Source: Diadema setosum
Lineage: Eukaryota; Echinodermata; Echinoidea; Diadematoida; Diadematidae
Assembly (NCBI GenBank): GCA_033980235.1
Contig: CM067079.1
Span: 28,891,647 to 28,955,646, forward strand
Reading direction: 5' to 3'
Length of the DNA: 64,000 bases
Position numbers and translations under genes: made by a program. Positions 1 through 12,500 of this stretch are shown here, piece after piece. Position 1 is the first letter of the stretch, and every line of letters starts with the position of its first letter. The notes beneath the pieces are model-generated. The model did no database searches, had not been told where the DNA came from, and saw only the letters and a program-made list of their open reading frames with translations.

Positions 1-1381
1 AAAGTGATATTATTGTTATTGTCATTATATTATCAAACTACTGCTTTTGTACTATCATATGAAACAGTGGTTACTTTATTTTCCCCCTCTTTCCCGTTAA
101 ATCATTATTTTTTGCGACGAGAGCGTGTTCTTACAGCTCCAGAGTGCTCGAAGCATTAATCATAACTTGATTCTTGCGTGCGCTCGTCTGAACTGGCTGG
201 TCGAAATCAAGCCGACTCATTTCATAGTAAGCGCTTCTCTGCGCACCTCAATATCGCTGGCAATAAAGCGACAAACGTATGCCATTGTTCGAGCTGTGAA
301 AACAGCCATTGTCTACCTCTTACAGCTAGCCATGAACATCGACAAAGTCAATTGCCCACAGCTTTTTATTGCACCCAATACACAAGACTTACGATTTTGT
401 CGTTAGCGATATTCGATGCGGTTTTTTTTTTCCATCTTCACACACTACGTAGAGCAATCATTGCCTTTACATCACTCCTACTTAAAAAGAGAAAAAGATG
501 ATGTAAGAAACTGAAGTCCTTGTATCTAAATGGATTTAACGTTGATTTAAAGTCTGTTGCAACCCCGGAAAACGATAAAACACATTTTCGAACTCTGTAT
601 TCCTCTATAGAGAAGAGTAAATAAAATTCATTAATTTGATTGATTATAGATATTAATAATTTGACATAATACGTGAGATTTAGCAGCACACGTGAGAAGA
701 ATGAGGCTGTTTAGTTTTTTTTTTATATTCGCTTCCTTGTGAACATAATGCTGATATTGAATGAAATTCAAATAAAGAACATCAAAAAATTCACTAGTGA
801 CAGTGACGCATCCTTTTCAACAAACGGTCTATTAATTCAAGTGTAGATGGGATTACATGCAACATTGTCTTCAAAGAGACACAAAACAGACACACATCAT
901 CACTGAGATAATGGTATTTTATTCGGAAGGATCTGTTGCTCAATGAACAGAGGAAAGACAAAATGATACAAACAGAATAAGATGGCGGATTTACTAATTG
1001 GAGACTTTTGTCGGGGGGGGGTGCATGGTGGGGAAGGGGGTATAACGGGTTAGCGGATCAACTAGTCAGCTCGCTCTTCAAAGAAAGAAAATGGTTGAAA
1101 AAAAAAAGATATTATTCAGAGGGGTGAAGTTTTAGGTGTGAGTTTCCTCAATTTGTCTCCCTCTGCTAGAAATTGGTTATCAACTCAATGTCAGTTTTCG
1201 CGTGTAATCACAGTTTGCTACCCGGGGAAGTTTGCAGAAGGCATAATTTTTATCTTTTTCATTTAGCAATTTATTAATTTGTTCATTATATATATATATA
1301 CGTATATATATTATCTATGTATTTATTCATTTATTTGTATTTCTATTTATTTATATACTGACTCATTTATCTATTCGTACT
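1..1381. other. non-coding, no feature recognised
   Basis: AT-rich sequence with a G-run near 1014-1036 and a TA-rich patch near 1288-1312. The short open frames at 125-501 and 438-689 show no domain, codon bias or splice partner. No RNA gene or repeat end was seen. Confidence 0.5.
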
Positions 1382-2071
1382 AGGTGTTTCAAAAAACATT
1401 TCCCACTTTTGATTCTTAATAGTTCATAAATTATATATCAGATAACACTGTCATTAATATGAGTAATAGCTGAATGGTGTACAATTTGGTTGGAGGTGGT
1501 TTGAATATGAAAACATAGATCAGTTTCATGAAATCCATGATTAATTTCACAGTTAGGTTCCAGATTTTACTCTATTTTCAACCCTCTGTACAAAATTTCA
1601 CTTTGCACAGGGGTCAATGGGTGTGTATGGAAACGTGTGCTTCCTTTTTCCACGTGCATGCAGTTTACCCTTTACCGTGCATGAATCCAGACTAGCAGTG
1701 CCCAGGGCAATCCACATGAATTATTCATTAAGCATTCATGTGCCTGGGAGCGCGAGACTGACGCCTAGTCAACAGGTGGTTCAGGCATGTCCATTGTTCA
1801 GGGCCATTGTCAGCACACACTCACATACACATCATTGGTTCCTGTGTAAGGTTCAATTTTTGTACAGAGGGTTAAAATTTGACCAAAATCTGAAACCTTA
1901 CTTCAAAATCAATCTTAGATTTAATGAAACTGATTTATGCTTTCACATTCAAATTACCTCTAACCAAATTGTACACTATTCAGCTATTATTTATAACAAT
2001 GACAGTTTTATCGAACGAATAGTTTTTGAGCTATTAATGATCAAAAGTGGGAAATGTTTTTTGAAACACCT
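1382..2071. mobile_element. fold-back MITE with long inverted repeats
   Basis: AGGTGTTTCAAAAAACATTT at the left end is inverted at the right end (AAATGTTTTTTGAAACACCT). The inversion continues inward for about 240 bp on each side, for example GTACAATTTGGTT against AACCAAATTGTAC. The middle (about 1600-1850) is unique and richer in GC. There is no transposase frame, so it is non-autonomous. A 169-codon open frame across it is a by-product. Confidence 0.75.
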
Positions 2072-2887
2072 TGTTTTTATCAAAAATTCATGTAATCATC
2101 TATTTATTCATTCATTGAATTATTAACTATATATATATTTTTCTGTTCTTTCCTTGGCTCCACGGACAGATGTATCCCCTTTCAATACCAGCTTCAAGTC
2201 AAGCAGAGAAATAATGATAACTAAACAACAATAATAACAACAACGATGATGATCAACGACGTTTACACAGCGCATAACACAAAGTGTGTTTCTATCTATG
2301 CGCTTTCAGAGTTATCAAGTTTAGAGTTTCTTTATTCTGAGAAAAGATGCGTTTTCAAGGCAAATTTGAATTTCTTGATGTTGGTATAGAATCTGTCTCA
2401 GATTCTGGGGTAAAATATTTCGTAAGTAGAGGCATATTATATGTTCGTCATCCATACAATTTGGTTCCTCTGTTTTGTATAACAAATGAGTCTTTGCATT
2501 TTAAACGGAGGGTGTTTTTCTTCCCCTCTCTCTCTCTCTCTCTTTGTCTGTCTCTTTGGTGTATTCTCTCAAATGGCGTGGAGCAAGCAAAGACAAACAC
2601 AATTAAGCTAGCGGTAATATTTTTAACTGTATTCGGCTTTTGGACTGGGAGATAGCCAGTCAGATGTAGATGCAGGTGTGGAAATACACAGACAACGTCA
2701 CAATAACTCATCTTCGTCTAATTACTCTCTCGAGTAAATCTACAAATCACATTGGCATGGTGATTAAACTATGAATCACCTTCAAGAATCTCATCTAATC
2801 AAAATGGATAAATCAACAAACTATACCTGTAGAAGTCATATACTCTGCACTATGATACTATTCTTCTGTATGTCCTGCATGCTTCAA
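2072..2887. other. non-coding, TC microsatellite
   Basis: AT-rich sequence with a CT dinucleotide run at 2524-2543. The two opposed open frames at 2347-2711 cross the microsatellite and show no recognisable protein. Nothing else seen. Confidence 0.4.
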
Positions 2888-3464
2888 AGGCAAGTTCAAC
2901 CAAAATATATTGATGTGGATAGAGCAAATGCAACAACATTAGTATAACATACCAATGAAGTTTGTGGAAAATCGGGCTATCCGTTCAAAAGTTATGAATT
3001 TTAAAAGTTTTAGTGCCGTCATCACTGGATGAGGAGACAATAACAGTTTGTGATGTCCCTGCAGGACAGAGGTATAAAGAAAATGAAGAGACTTCCACAG
3101 AATTTTATTTTGTTTTTAAATCGAACGTACAGATTCCCTCAACCTGTTACTTACCCACGTTAAGGATAATATTATTCTCCCTGCTTTCTGAAAGAGGAGA
3201 GTCACGTGGTTCTTCATTTTGGTAGAAATGTAAAGATATCTTGAACTCTGTTTAGGTTTCTCGTGTATTGTTGTCCTGCCGCGACGTCATGAACTCTAGT
3301 AGTCTCCTTAACCTACCCAGCGATGGTGGCAACGAAACTTAAAAAAGAAAATAAATAAATCAGAACTTTTGAATCGATCGTCCGATTTTCCTCAAATTTT
3401 CACTGATGTGTTCTACCAATACTGCTGCATTCACACAATCCGCACGTATATTCGGGTGAACCTG
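2888..3464. mobile_element. fold-back element, family with GAAAATCGG arms
   Basis: The left arm reads TTTGTGGAAAATCGGGCTAT then CCGTTCAAAAGTTATGAA. The right arm carries the inverse, TTTTGAATCGATCGTCCGAT then TTTCCTCAAATTTTCACTGA. Half of the same arm recurs at 22225-22430. No coding capacity. Confidence 0.6.
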
Positions 3465-3790
3465 CCCATAAAGGGATGGTAGAGTATTGGTAAAGATGAG
3501 GATTTGGCTTTGTCCGAGATACCTAGAAACCACCTATGAAATGGTACAGGGCATACCATTATGAGAGGAATTCAAAGCTAGATGAAAATCAGTTTTGGAA
3601 TGGTTATACATAAAAAAGGGTCCAACCCTTTATTATGATTGCTCTGTTTTGGATATCTCAGCCATTTCAAAACCAATTTTTTATTGAATTAACATTGAAT
3701 CCCTCTTGAAATTACACGCTCTTTCATGTTTCATAAGAGGTTTCTCATAATCTCATTAAAGAATATGTTAGAAACCTTGAAGTTATCGGT
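3465..3790. mobile_element. fold-back MITE, copy A of a three-copy family
   Basis: It starts AAAGGGATGGTAGAGTATTG and contains GGATATCTCAGCCATTTCAA in its right arm. Two related copies lie at 8952-9341 and 39609-39935. The left arm is more diverged than in copy B and the right end is cut. It touches the previous fold-back element directly. Confidence 0.65.
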
Positions 3791-3837
3791 TGCCAAACAG
3801 TCAAGATTTGTGCTTATTCTTGGCAATCGTTCTGTAT

Positions 3838-4018
3838 GCAAATTAAGATGTAACTCATGTAATTATATTACAGATGTATTGTATAATTTATGAAAATGAT
3901 GATAATAGTTGAAAGAATACTACCGTTATTTTTGTACTATGTTAATGAAATTGCAGAAAGTTGATGTATTAGAAAAAATAGCATACAGAGAATAAATCAA
4001 ATCAAATCAAAATCAAGT
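3838..4018 (+). mobile_element. 5'-truncated LINE 3' end with TCAAA tail
   Basis: AT-rich sequence ends in AATAAATCAAATCAAATC at 3990-4017. The same tail type terminates the LINE at 25862 and, inverted, a fragment at 13574-13635. No coding part remains. It lies just beyond the apextrin 3' end, in the opposite orientation. Confidence 0.5.
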
Positions 4019-4046
4019 TAGGTCTCATCCAATACTAAACGATCCC

Positions 4047-4052
4047 TTTAAT
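4047..4052 (-). other. candidate poly(A) signal ATTAAA
   Basis: ATTAAA on the minus strand lies 26 bases after the apextrin stop codon. It would give a very short 3' UTR. Two AATAAA hexamers further on (about 3634 and 3684) lie inside a fold-back repeat and are alternatives. Position alone supports this. Confidence 0.35.
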
Positions 4053-4077
4053 GTCATGCCAATCCAAAATATCATTC

Positions 4078-4442
4078 CTAATCCATAATGCCGGTGTAAT
4101 AGTAACAGTAGTGGATGAGGTGATCGCTGTCCTCTCCCGTGTTGTACGGCGTGCTGCCGCCGAGGTAATCCCGGAAGACGAGGCGGTCGTCCTCGCCGTC
4201 CCACCGGAACCACTCCTCACTGACCCGCATCCCCGACACCTCCTGGCACTGTTGACTTTTCTTGAATAGAAAGAAACGGTCGTCGGTCGGCAGCGTGATC
4301 GGGTTGGAGGCAAACCCGTCCTCGCGGCAGCAGAAGTAGATGAGGGTGTCGCGGTCGTACACGCCCTCGGGCACCTGGCCTGTCAGCTGGTTGGAGTTCA
4401 GCACGTCTGAATCGTCCCACTGGACCCAGCCCTCCTGGAAAC
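4078..4442 (-). CDS. apextrin exon 10: C-terminal ApeC and stop
   Basis: The longest exon encodes FQEGWVQWDDSDVLNSNQL, PEGVYDRDTLIYFCCREDG, ITLPTDDRFFLFK, CQEVSGMRVSEEWFRWD and IHYCYYYTGIMD, ending at TAG (4080-4078). This is the complete second half of ApeC, including the double cysteine FCCR and the terminal YCYYY. Nothing follows the domain, as in other apextrins. The acceptor is TATGCCCAG|GT. Confidence 0.92.
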
Positions 4443-6511
4443 CTGGGCATAGTAAAGAGAGGTAATAATTACGGACACGACGATCATTTGTTATCAATTT
4501 GCCATTTTATCTAGTCACTTTTATTTTCTTGTTGTTGTGTCTCGCTATTATTTCTCTCATTATTAATATAGTGTGAAAACATGAAAGTTATACTCAGTTC
4601 AAGGGATGGTTCATTAAAATGTCTTTTGTTGATAAAGTTGATAATGTAGCAGTGATTGACAGATGATGTTATCGACAGAATCGTGCTTTGAAACATTTTT
4701 TTTTTCTGCTCATATCCCAGTAATATTAATAAAAATAACAAAAATATAGATTGTACGGCAAATGTACTCTTTTTGCCACGTAAGTGATGATCAGGGTATT
4801 ATAGACCAACACAAATCAATTATGCCCTTGCACTGCATAGGTCCTTTACTGTATGAAAAATATTGGCAATAATGAAGATACGAGATAAACGCACGCACAC
4901 AATACACAGATTACAGTTTTTCAACACCGAGTGGTGCAAACTAGAGTACACACACACATGCGATACATAAAATAAGCACACACATAGCAAAACATACTTA
5001 CACGATCTCCAGTCATGTCGCCAGTGTATACACTTAAACGCAACACACACTCGTTTGTTAGAACATTACAATAAGGCAAAACACTTGTACACACAGACAC
5101 AGACACAGACACAGACACAGACACAGACACAAACAGACAGACAGACAGACAGACACACACACACACACACGCGCGCGCACACACACACAATAAAGCACAC
5201 TATACGCATGAACATTATAATAAGGCACCCCTTAAATATATACATATATATGGATTATAAACGATTAACAACGACAACTCACCGTCCGGGCACTCGTTTC
5301 CCTTCTTGAACACGCAGTACTCTCCCGCTGGCCACCCCCAGTTGTACTCGTCCTCCGCCGCGTTGGTCTTCGAACAAAAGTTTTGTTCCACACTAACCCG
5401 GTAGTACGGACCCTGAAGGTGGCAGGGATCCGACCAGTAGTTGTTGGGGAGGTAGTTCTCCGTATCCTGGTACCGGGAGCCTAAGGGATTGATTGAGGGT
5501 ATAGTTTCACAATGTTGCCAATTTGAATATTTGAGCTGCATGGTTCTACTGGGCGATGTTCGTTATTCCAAGGGTTCGTTAATCCGAAAAATGAGATTAG
5601 GTTCGTTATTACAGAAGTTCGTTGTTCCGAAACACCTAAATTCAAAACAGCAATATGTTCGTTAGTTCGAAAATAAACTTGGGATCGAAATCTGAAGATT
5701 TGTGGTATCGCTTATTCAGGAGGTTTGTTGTAACCCGGAAATAAAATAAGGGTTGTTAATCCGAAAATGAACCTCCGGAATAACGAATTATAACTGGTTC
5801 AACATTCCACCAGCTTATCCCTTATATTGTGCCAGTATAAAGCTACAAAAAAAGCTGGGTTGATAATAAACGTTAAATACTTCAATTTTATCTGTGAGAT
5901 ACAGGGTTTACCAATATTGATTAGGTCAATATTTCCCGAAGAGAAATGTGATAGGTAAACTATTCCGTAAACGGTTCAAAAACATGCTGATATCTGTTTA
6001 TATATCTTGATCATGACAGTATCATTCGCAGAAAGTTTGTATGATGCTTGGGTGTCATTTTAAAAATTTGAAAGTGATCATAAAGCTAATTCAGTAAACT
6101 TATTTCTCAAACTGAACCATAAAAAATATAATTGCAGTGAATGTAAGGAAAGCAGATGACCTGGTTGAACTTTATGTATTATATATCGAATAATATTGGG
6201 AAGAACAAAAAAAAAAATGAACCAATAAATAAATCATTCAAAACACCATCTATACGGATATATAATGTTTGCTGAAATAAACATCATTGAACAAAACAAC
6301 AACTCCTATAGTGAATCATCTAAGTGCATTATCATCTTGCATAACCAGTGCGTCTAACTTGCGTTTGAATGGAACTGTGACCTCCTACAAATATGAAGTA
6401 TCCCAGAATGTGTTTTAAGATACAAAATTGTGCACGTACATTGTTCATGTACTTTTATTTTTGGAAGAAAGGAGAGAAACAGGAGCTTGTGTTCTACTGT
6501 TTGTGTGTGTG

Positions 6512-6545
<34 letters not shown>

Positions 6546-9500
6546 AAGCGTGCTAAATGTGTGGGTATATGGGTGTTGGATATGGGTGTTGGTGAAGGAG
6601 CGCGTTTGTGTGTGTGTTTGCTTCAAGTTTTTTTTTTTTTTTTTTAACGAAATTGAAGGAATGACATATGAGTGGAAAATCATAGATTGCATGCTACACA
6701 CCAGCAACAACACTTATAAACATTATTCGATCTGGAGGTGGTGGTGGTGGTGGTGGTGGTGTGTGTGTGTGTGTGTTGGGGGGGGGGGGGGCGCTGACCT
6801 GTTTGCCAATAGAAGTGCGAAGTGGGACATCCAACCTGGGGCATTGGGAGCGAGTATGTTCCATAAGGCCAGGTCACGGGCACCTGCACGCTGGGATCTG
6901 GGATAATACATGAAATGACACTTACTTAAGAAACAGACAATTTAACAACGATTTAAAAGAATACACAACAAAACAACGAGAAATTTATGTCAGAAAGTCC
7001 ATGTCCATGTCAAGCTTCTTAAAGAAAGAAAAACAACAGTAACAACCCAGCAAACACATAACATTTTCAGAACGTTTCCTAAACGTTTTTTTTTTTTTTT
7101 TTTTGGTTCCGTACGCCTTCGAATAAAATGAAAATAGACGTTTTAAAACGTACATACAACGTCAAAGTTGGGACTTAACATTTACCGCAAAGCACAGGTT
7201 TTTTGGAAAACGTTTTTATTATGTCTGCTACGTCTTCGTCATCTATAAATGTCCACAAAACAGTTTTATTAGGTCTGCTAAGTCTACTTTGTCTTTAATG
7301 AACGTTTAAAAACATTTGTATTTGGTCCGTTACGTGTTCGTCATTGGTTTCTTTATCATGAATACTCATGCCTACACAATATTCAATTAAGAAAATATAA
7401 GATTTGAAAACTAGTTGAAATAGATAAAAGACACTGAAATCTAAAGACTTATGCTGGGTTCAAACTTTCTGTGTTAAAATAAACTTACTCACGTTATTGT
7501 TCAGTTATTCACAATTTCAAATTGTGTTATAAAGAGGTATTTTCATATGTTAATAGGCCTAATTAAGGTGTGTGTAATTCAATTTTAGTAACCATGTTTT
7601 CATGCATTACAACATTTTGCTGGTATATAAAAGAATGTGATACAGATTCATCAATTAGGAATAGGATGTAGTATAGGTGGTAGGATATTAGGAACAGGTT
7701 AGGATAGGATTACATAGGATTAGGATTAGGGTACATTAATATGTCTGTATAACCTCATAACTATAATTTTGTAAATACCCAATTGACAAATAAACATTAT
7801 ACATTCTTAAAAGGTTTTCTGGACGTTCTAGACGGATATGAAAGGTTCTCTAAACGTTCTGGAACGGGTCATAAGACTCTTTTAGACGTTCTTAGAACGG
7901 TTTTTGAACGTTCTAGACGGTTATCAGAGGTTTTCTGGACGTCCGCAGAACGTCCACAGAACGTTTTGAATATTCTTAAAAGGTTTTACTGACGTCTATA
8001 ACGTCCAAACGGTTTTCTGCAGGTCCTTAAAAATTCCGAAAGATTTTTTATTGGTTTTTGACAAAACGTCCAAATAACGAACTTGGAACGTATCAAGAAC
8101 GTTCAGAAAACGTCCAAATGTTAGCTGGGAACACTCCCTTTCATAAAATTGATAGCTGTGAATGAATCCTTTATTGTTATAGCATTCTCATAATTTATTA
8201 AGAAATTTTAGTGTCAATATGGCACTTGACATCTTAGTGGTTATTCAACCCCAGCCTCGGAGTCGTCTCAAATGAAATTCTTGATAATAGTTTCCATCAT
8301 GGATTACCTTTAATTTTAGACAGGAGAAACACTCGATAGGCCTAATACGGTGATTGAATCGTTGATTGTTTTGACGTCGTGACAAAATGCGATGCAAAGT
8401 TGAAATGATTCGTTTGTGTATGTATCAATTGAATTTTCTATACAATCCACGTGATAGAAGATCCTTAGGCACCAAAAGGCGATTGGCAGCTTTCACATCG
8501 CACAAGCACGTGTATTATAAGTAATATCAAAAATAGCTCAGATACCGCTGGAAAGCTGAGCATGCTTCGATGCCGGCAGGTTTTCCAGGGCTTGGCGGAT
8601 GTTCGCCCTCGTCGCCGACAAGCGGGACAGGAAGCTGGCTTCGCAGAGTCCATCCGCAACGTAATCATCGAAAAGCTGCCAGTAGTCTTCTGAAAAGAAC
8701 TGTGAAACAAAACCACAATGAGAACGTGAGAAAGCATGTACAATAATAGATGTATAGTATTAGCTTATTTATACATAAATGCAGTTATATCTATCAAATT
8801 TGTATGTATACATGACGTATAAACGTCTAAACCATATAAAAATATATAAAATATTATGATAGACACACATACAGTTCATCATTCAGAGGAAATATTATAT
8901 CATCAGAAATTTTCGATTCAATGTATAAGTCATTTGATTGCCGGTAACTTAAAGGGACTGTACAGTACTGGTTGAGGTGGGGATTTGTGTTTTGAATATT
9001 CCTAAGTGAGATAATGAAAAACCTCTCATGAAATATGAAAGAACATGTAAAATTAAGAAGGATTCAACGTTTACTTGATGAAAATTGGTTTTGAAATGGC
9101 TGAGATATCAAAAAAAAAAAAAAAGTGATTATAATACATTGTGAAAGGCCAGGCCACGCCTTTTATCAGGATCTCTTTGTTTCACCTTGTTTTTGGATAT
9201 CTCGGCCATTTCAAAACCGATTTTCATCAAATAAACTTTTGATACCTTTTAGAATTGCATGCTCTTTGACATCTCATAGAGTGGTTTCTGAATATCTCGC
9301 AAAACGTTAAAAGCTAAATCCTCACCTCGACCAGAACTGCACACACCTTTTTTTTTCTTTTATTTTTATTTATTCATTTATTTATTTCAACATATTTTGA
9401 CAGGATAACAAGATCAGCAGGTGAGTACTGTATTACATCAAGGTTCTGTACAATCCAACTATATAAGTAAAGTTACATAAATATAGTCATAAAAACACTA

Positions 9501-12500
9501 CAAACAAGCAATCAAAGTCGAAAGGAGCTAAAGGTCTAGTTAAATCAATATTAACCGGATCAATGTACAATATAACAAAACAATATAATAAAAAGAATAT
9601 TATATCAAAACAGCGAGTAAAATGATGCATGATTATATACACAATCAGCAGACTGTCAACATTGTGACAATAGTTTGTAGAAAGGTCATGCGTACTACAC
9701 TTTGGATGAAATTGCAAGAATGTAAAGGGAGAAAAAGAAGAAAATAATCGAATTCAAACCTCGTGCAAGCTTTTGATCCTTACGGCAATCGGTTCGGCGA
9801 AACTGTCGCCCCCAACGGTGACCGTATTTATCAAGTCTCCAAAACGGGTAGCTGACGTCATCTCTTCAGTGAAGGCCTTCATGTCGACGATCACTGAGTC
9901 GGCGTAATCCTGGAATTTGCCGCCTGGTTTTAGACTCTTGTCATTCTGAAAAGAATGCAAATCATCAGTAACAACACGAACAAAGACATTTAACCTGTAT
10001 TTTTCGCATTGATAACACAGAAAATGGTGTACGAAGGCATGAGGGCTCTATATGAATTAAAGTATGTTTGCATGCTTTATTGTAGAAAACGAGACGCATT
10101 GATTTCATTTGTATTATATTATTATGCAAATGTAAACAAATTGTCTTTTTTACACTCTTGTTAGAAACGGAATAAGATGAAATGGAATTTAATGAAATGA
10201 AATGCCATGATAAGATTGACTGTCTATATAATCAAAATATTTCAACTCGAAACTTTCTTCAGTGAATATGGTGTAGAAAAATTCTCATTTTCAGATGATA
10301 GGCCTAACTATAATTTTTGTTTCTTCAGTCATAGAACATGTATGAAAGAATATATATTCAACGTTGACTAATTTCTTTTCACTTCATATCTCAATAACTG
10401 ACTTTTCACAAGCGTGGCTAAAAAAAAAAATGGATACTTTTTAGTATTTCATCTGTCGCATTTTTTTTTTTACCATATGTGACCGAATATGATTCCCAGT
10501 GACAGTGAGAGGTAAAAAAATAAAGCTAAAAACAAACAAACAAACCAAAAAACCCACCATTATTAACATTTGAAGCAGGAATACCCTGGATTACATTCTT
10601 TCAAAAGTGTACACTTCGCATCATTTTGGTATCCTTTGTGAAGAATAAAATCATCTAATAAGATTTTTGAGTCACAAATTCAACATGATGAACAGAGAAA
10701 AGGCAATCGCAGTGAGTCCGACCACTTACGGTCTCCCTAAGGAACTGGACGAATTTCGCCACCGTTGCTCGATAACGATCCACCGTCTTGACACCGACGT
10801 CGACTTCAACAACAACCGCCTGGACAGAAAGAAGGAAAACAAGCACACGTATTAAACTCGCCACGAAAGCTCCTTCTCTAAGTGTTACTTCGCGTTGCAA
10901 GCCTCAGACACTTGACCTTTTTGTGGTTGTCCTATACGTTTTATCATGATTTTGTAATACAGTTTGTGACAAATTGACAGATATTCAAAAAGACACATCA
11001 ACAACTGAAAATGATTACAATTTTGTAGCGCTCATGATTTTGTCTGTGTGTGTGTGTGTGCTTGTGTGTGTGAGTGTGTGCTGGAAGTAGTAACATACCA
11101 TAGGAGCAATCTTTTTCATTGGATAACCACCGGTGATTAAAAAGGCACCTGAAGAATGAAAGAAAAGCTTTGCTGTTTGCTGCGACCTGCTCCGGAAATG
11201 ATACGCACTGCCTTTGCTTTGGAGTATCAAATCATTAATTCATTCATCCGACAGCATGTACTCTGCCCCTACTTTGGCACAAGGAAGCAAGCGACAAAAG
11301 TGACATTTCTCGTAAAAGAGCAAAATGTGTCTGTTATTTACACTGACGTCAATGGACTATAATGATGTCTTATCTAACATATCTCTTAGTAGGATACGTG
11401 TTTTTGCATTTTTCCTGTACGATACATGGTCTGATATATTGAAAGCAACGTTATGGTGAAAATGCACCACGATATGAAAGGTCAAAGTCTAATTCCATCA
11501 TGTTTACGATTAAACATTTACTTGAGACAGCATAATCATTTGTTATTAACAGCAGCTGTGTATCAAGAGCTAATGAAAAACGCCCTCAGCGTTAACACGG
11601 AACGAAGGATTCCTCTGGAACTTTCTTTCATCGTTTCGTTTCCAAAAAGGAAACTCCGATTATTGCTTGCATGAGAGGCCTGCGGTCAACAGTTTATCAT
11701 AGTGCTGTACTTACGCTTCCCCAATTATCTAGAAAGTCTATGTAGTCGTTCTGTCCATCTGTGTAGCTTTCCGGCAGTGCGCATGCGTCGATGACGAACG
11801 ATCTCGACAGAGGGTGCCTGTCAACATGAGCGAGCTCTTCTAGGTAGCGCGCCTTCCCAAGATTGCAGACTAATCGATCTTCGAAAAACACGTGGCGGGA
11901 ATTTTCTGTGGCGTCCTTTATCACTTGATATTCTGAGGATAAAATGAGAGGCAAGACCCGCAGGGATCGTAATTCAACATCATGTTGTTGTTGTTTTTTC
12001 CCATTGTAAACTGAGAATGACGATGAAGATAATGATATTGATGATGATGGCAATGATGATGAATAACTTTATTGGGGTTCTTCCTTTCAAAACTGAAGAA
12101 AACGTACCATATAATTTTTCGTACATGAATGGAATATAACATAGTATACGTGGTGTGTTGCTTGATATTATATCATTTCATGATATTTTAGTATCTAAAA
12201 GAAAAACTCCTTAAAACGGAAGCAATCATGTCTATGTCAAATCAGAGCATTTACAAGTGATTTATCCATTACTTGTTTCCACTAGGAAGTGTGATGAAGT
12301 AAAAGACACGCCTGCCGTTATCCTTTTCGGGTTTCTTTTTTTAATAAACGAGATGTGAATTCGAGACAACAATGTCTGACAGACAGAAGACATGTTAAAT
12401 ACCTTGCTCTATGCATGTCTCACTTGTTTTTATCATAAACCAACATTGACCTCAATGTGAAAAAACCCCTCTGCTCTAGATAATCAATCCAACATCAGCA

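Noticed and set aside
1617..2126. 169-codon open frame
   Set aside because: Lies inside a fold-back element across its arm; no domain and no partner exons.
4051..4313. Overlapping open frames on both strands over exon 10
   Set aside because: Shadows of the GC-rich ApeC coding exon; only one frame gives the domain.
4921..5309. Cysteine/valine-rich and threonine/glutamine-rich open frames
   Set aside because: Translations of the CA/CAGA microsatellite.
7650..7735. Telomere-like TTAGGA repeats
   Set aside because: Irregular units, not TTAGGG arrays, and inside a fold-back element.
8465..8743. Open frame across exon 7 (KTTGSFSMITLRMD...)
   Set aside because: Wrong frame. The frame reading EDYWQLFDDYV fits the phases of exons 6 and 8 and has matching splice sites.
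11099..11148. Possible additional apextrin coding exon (GAFLITGGYPMKKIAPM)
   Set aside because: Its open frame needs one base from the previous exon, but exon 4 ends in phase 0. Exon 4 joins exon 5 directly in phase and gives the better MACPF alignment. Kept only as a decoy or poison-exon candidate.
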